From Flavobacterium sp. KACC 22763 (GTDB lineage: Bacteria > Bacteroidota > Bacteroidia > Flavobacteriales > Flavobacteriaceae): a stretch of 64,000 bases of DNA. The DNA lies in the NCBI RefSeq assembly GCF_028736155.1, contig NZ_CP117879.1, forward strand, positions 5,270,001 through 5,334,000, written 5' to 3'. A program made the translations under genes and the position numbers. Each line of letters starts with the position of its first letter. The stretch's first letter is position 1. This document shows, piece by piece, positions 62,027 through 64,000 of this stretch. The notes beneath the pieces were generated by a model. The model worked only from the letters and a program-made list of their open reading frames with translations, had not been told where the DNA came from and did not search any database.

Positions 62027-62344
62027 AAGTGATTTAAAAAAATGGAAGAAGCAAAAGTAAGGAATTGTTTTAGTTTGTGAAGTTCATTTTTGTTATTAAA
62101 AATGTAAATTTTTTACAGATGAAATCGCCGATGGAGTTTTTAAAATTTTACGTTTTTCTATTTTTTAATTGAAAAGTAAAACAACTTATAAAAGGGGGAT
62201 TGTTTTCTAAAATCTATGTTTCTTAAAAAATTTCATTATTAAGTTTAATTTTTATGTTGTTTGTTGTTAGTGTTTTAAGAATTGTCTTAATTGGAAAATA
62301 TGCTTAGATGTGGAATCACGTAAGGTTTTGCTTTTGGGTTATAC
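62027..62344. other. AT-rich spacer, no gene seen
   Basis: The region between the ABC-exporter start and the lipoprotein promoter is AT-rich and holds no supported gene, palindrome or repeat. Confidence 0.5.
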
Positions 62345-62352
62345 TACGTTTG
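62345..62352 (+). promoter_or_regulatory. Candidate -7 element, lipoprotein gene
   Basis: TACGTTTG matches TAnnTTTG, 23 bases before ATG at 62375. No TTG at the -33 position. Confidence 0.55.
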
Positions 62353-62374
62353 CACCAATAACAAATTTAACCGA

Positions 62375-63154
62375 ATGAAAATGAAAAAATTATTATGCCT
62401 TTTTGGTGCTTTAGCACTAGTTTTAACGTCTTGTTCAAGTGATGATTCATCAGAATCTGCAGACGCTGTATTATTACCAAAAAAAATTACTGAAACAGAA
62501 GTGATTGAAGGAAAATCAGGAAGTATTACTTATACTTTTTCGTATGATGGAAACAAATTAAAAGAAATTTCTCTTTCAGACGCTTCTAGATCTGTGTACA
62601 CTTACACGGGAGATCTTATCACTAAAGTTGAATTATACTATTCAGGTATTTTACAGTCTACAGATGTTTATACTTATGAGGGTGGGAAATTAGTTTCTAA
62701 AATTACTACTGACGAATCTAATAAAAGTGTTCAAAGCAAATGGACTCTTGTTTATAATGCAAACGGAACAGTTAACGTTAACGAATCTGAAATCATCAAT
62801 AAACAAGAAATTAAGTATGACACTACTACACTTTATACTTTTGCAAACGGAAATATAATTTCTTCAGAATTTATTGATGGAGCAAAAGAAAAAATAACAA
62901 GTACTTTTGACGATAAAAAAAGTCCTTATGTTAATATTACAGGAGCTAAGCTTTTATTAGATTTAGATCGTTATTTTGACTTTTATTCAGCGAATAATAC
63001 AGTAAAAAATGTTACAGTAACTTATGATTCTAAAGGTGCAGTTACTAAAACAGCAACTGTAGAAACTACTAATAAATACAATTCAAGCAATTACGTTACT
63101 GAAGCATTTGATGGCGATGCTAAAAATTCATATAAATTAGAAATTGCATACTAA
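62375..63154 (+). CDS. Lipoprotein with YD-like repeats
   Basis: A 259-residue lipoprotein. The lipobox is LVLTSC with Cys near 20, followed by SSDDSS as found in surface-directed lipoproteins of Bacteroidota. The mature part has repeated strands with the pattern YxYxGDLITKVELY and YTYEGGKLVSKITT, like YD (Rhs-type) repeats. ATG at 62375 or 62381 may be used. Probably on the cell surface or in the outer membrane; function unknown. Confidence 0.8.
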   Translation: MKMKKLLCLFGALALVLTSCSSDDSSESADAVLLPKKITETEVIEGKSGSITYTFSYDGNKLKEISLSDASRSVYTYTGDLITKVELYYSGILQSTDVYTYEGGKLVSKITTDESNKSVQSKWTLVYNANGTVNVNESEIINKQEIKYDTTTLYTFANGNIISSEFIDGAKEKITSTFDDKKSPYVNITGAKLLLDLDRYFDFYSANNTVKNVTVTYDSKGAVTKTATVETTNKYNSSNYVTEAFDGDAKNSYKLEIAY

Positions 63155-63170
63155 TTTAGTTTTTAAATAA

Positions 63171-63212
63171 AAAAATCCCCCAATTAGCAAATGAGTTAAT
63201 TGGGGATTTTTT
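63171..63212 (+). terminator. Intrinsic terminator of lipoprotein gene
   Basis: AATCCCCCAATTA with TAATTGGGGATT (one bulged C) and A- and T-runs. Between the lipoprotein gene and the GSCFA gene. Confidence 0.85.
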
Positions 63213-63257
63213 TTGAGCATAAATAAGGATTTAACTGTATTTTTGAATAAAAAAGCC

Positions 63258-64000
63258 ATGCAATTCAGAACCCAAATACCCATTTCAAAAAGTAATAATC
63301 CAATCAATTACGATTCGAAAATACTTTCTATAGGTTCTTGTTTTGCAGAAAATATGGCGGAGAAGTTTGATTATTTTAAATTTCAGAACGAAACCAATCC
63401 GTTTGGGATCATTTTTAATCCAGTTTCAATTGAGAAATTATTTAGCAGAATTTCAAAGCAAGAATTGTTTGAAGAAAAAGACGTTTTCTTTCATAATGAG
63501 TGCTGGCATAGTTTTGAAGTGCATTCAGATTTAAGCAATTCAGATCGTCAGGAATTATTAGAAACTCTCAATAAAGCCGTAACAGAAACACACAAACAGC
63601 TAAAAGAAGCCACTCATATTATCATCACTTTAGGAACTTCATGGATTTATAGAAACCTTGAAAAAGACGAAATTGTAGCCAATTGCCATAAGGTGCCTCA
63701 AAAACAATTTTTAAAAGAATTATTATCGGTCGAAATAATTCAAAAAAGCATTAAAAACACAATTGAAGCTATTCAAGCTTTGAATCCTAATATAAATTTC
63801 ATTTTCACTATTTCCCCAGTTCGTCACATCAAAGACGGTTTTGTAGAAAATCAATTAAGCAAATCACATTTGTTTACAGCATTGCATCAAGTTTTAAAAA
63901 TTCATAATTCAAAACTCATAACTCATAACTATTTTCCTTCTTACGAAATCATGATGGACGAACTTCGCGATTATCGTTTTTATAATGAAGACATGTTGCA
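63258..64000 (+). CDS. GSCFA family protein, cut by window end
   Basis: The frame starting at ATG 63258 runs past the end of the window, so about 247 residues are seen and the stop is absent. The motif ILSIGSCFAENMAEKF gives the family its name. The later TIIITLGTSWIYRN-like stretch and SPVRHIKDG are also typical of GSCFA proteins, which resemble SGNH hydrolases. The region coding HNSKLITHNYF (63897-63929) contains heptamer units (AACTCAT) like those at 49007-49067, and may be an insertion. Function unknown. Confidence 0.88.
   Translation, partial: MQFRTQIPISKSNNPINYDSKILSIGSCFAENMAEKFDYFKFQNETNPFGIIFNPVSIEKLFSRISKQELFEEKDVFFHNECWHSFEVHSDLSNSDRQELLETLNKAVTETHKQLKEATHIIITLGTSWIYRNLEKDEIVANCHKVPQKQFLKELLSVEIIQKSIKNTIEAIQALNPNINFIFTISPVRHIKDGFVENQLSKSHLFTALHQVLKIHNSKLITHNYFPSYEIMMDELRDYRFYNEDML

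Overview
The window reads as chromosomal DNA of a Flavobacterium-like member of the Bacteroidota. This rests on low GC, -7 promoter elements of the TAnnTTTG type, few Shine-Dalgarno sites, many exported proteins whose signal peptides end in A-Q or A-D, and families typical of the phylum (GSCFA, DUF4494, DUF4468, LemA/TPM, TonB-dependent receptors with a carboxypeptidase-like N-terminal domain). There are no rRNA genes, CRISPR arrays, prophage genes or intact transposases. I count about 60 protein genes, a tRNA-Glu and two identical initiator tRNA genes.

Layout. 1-6.1 kb: ABC-F ATPase, App1-type phosphatase, lipid kinase, FemAB/GNAT-like protein, DUF1761 membrane protein. 6.2-9.1 kb: leucine-rich-repeat protein, small conserved protein, PQQ-type beta-propeller, tRNA-Glu. 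9.4-13.8 kb is accessory: XRE regulator, small orphan proteins, two acetyltransferases (one with a frameshift in a T run), SDR, NTF2-like protein, initiator tRNA. 13.9-24.2 kb: DUF4269, family-39 glycosyltransferase, DUF4494, aspartic-protease-like protein, GH130 phosphorylase, hydrolase/EamA pair with a divergent Lrp regulator. 24.3-30.1 kb: TPR regulator divergent from DcaP-like porin, exported aspartase and exported asparaginase. 30.2-34.1 kb: exported proteins, a multi-hairpin repeat element, a broken paralogue and an exported Ppx/GppA-like protein. 34.4-43.4 kb: three AraC-type regulators with SDR, DUF1772 and outer-membrane partners, GNAT, ThuA, second initiator tRNA. 43.5-46 kb: era and der, with a dense repeat/RNA-like spacer between them. 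46.2-56.6 kb: outer-membrane barrel protein, DUF2490, TonB receptor with a candidate leader peptide and Rrf2 regulator, TPM/TPM/LemA operon, MerR, M23 peptidase. 56.9-64 kb: alaS, a GxxExxY nuclease-like gene bracketed by inverted repeats, ABC exporter, lipoprotein, and a GSCFA gene running off the end.

How genes work together. The porin, aspartase and asparaginase form a probable extracytoplasmic route asparagine to aspartate to fumarate plus ammonia. The Rrf2 regulator, leader peptide and TonB receptor look like one nutrient-responsive unit, perhaps for sulfur. Two outer-membrane barrel genes share a 52-base upstream block next to a membrane-bound AraC regulator.

The most unusual material lies between genes. 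It includes degenerate repeats with 8-base and 7-base periods, several folded into long nested palindromes; one inverted pair encloses the GxxExxY gene. There is also a pseudoknot-like candidate RNA before der, a hairpin array beside a truncated gene, and a small ORF ending in Met-Met-Cys-Met-Cys-Trp. These are pattern observations made by eye, with no database search or folding program.
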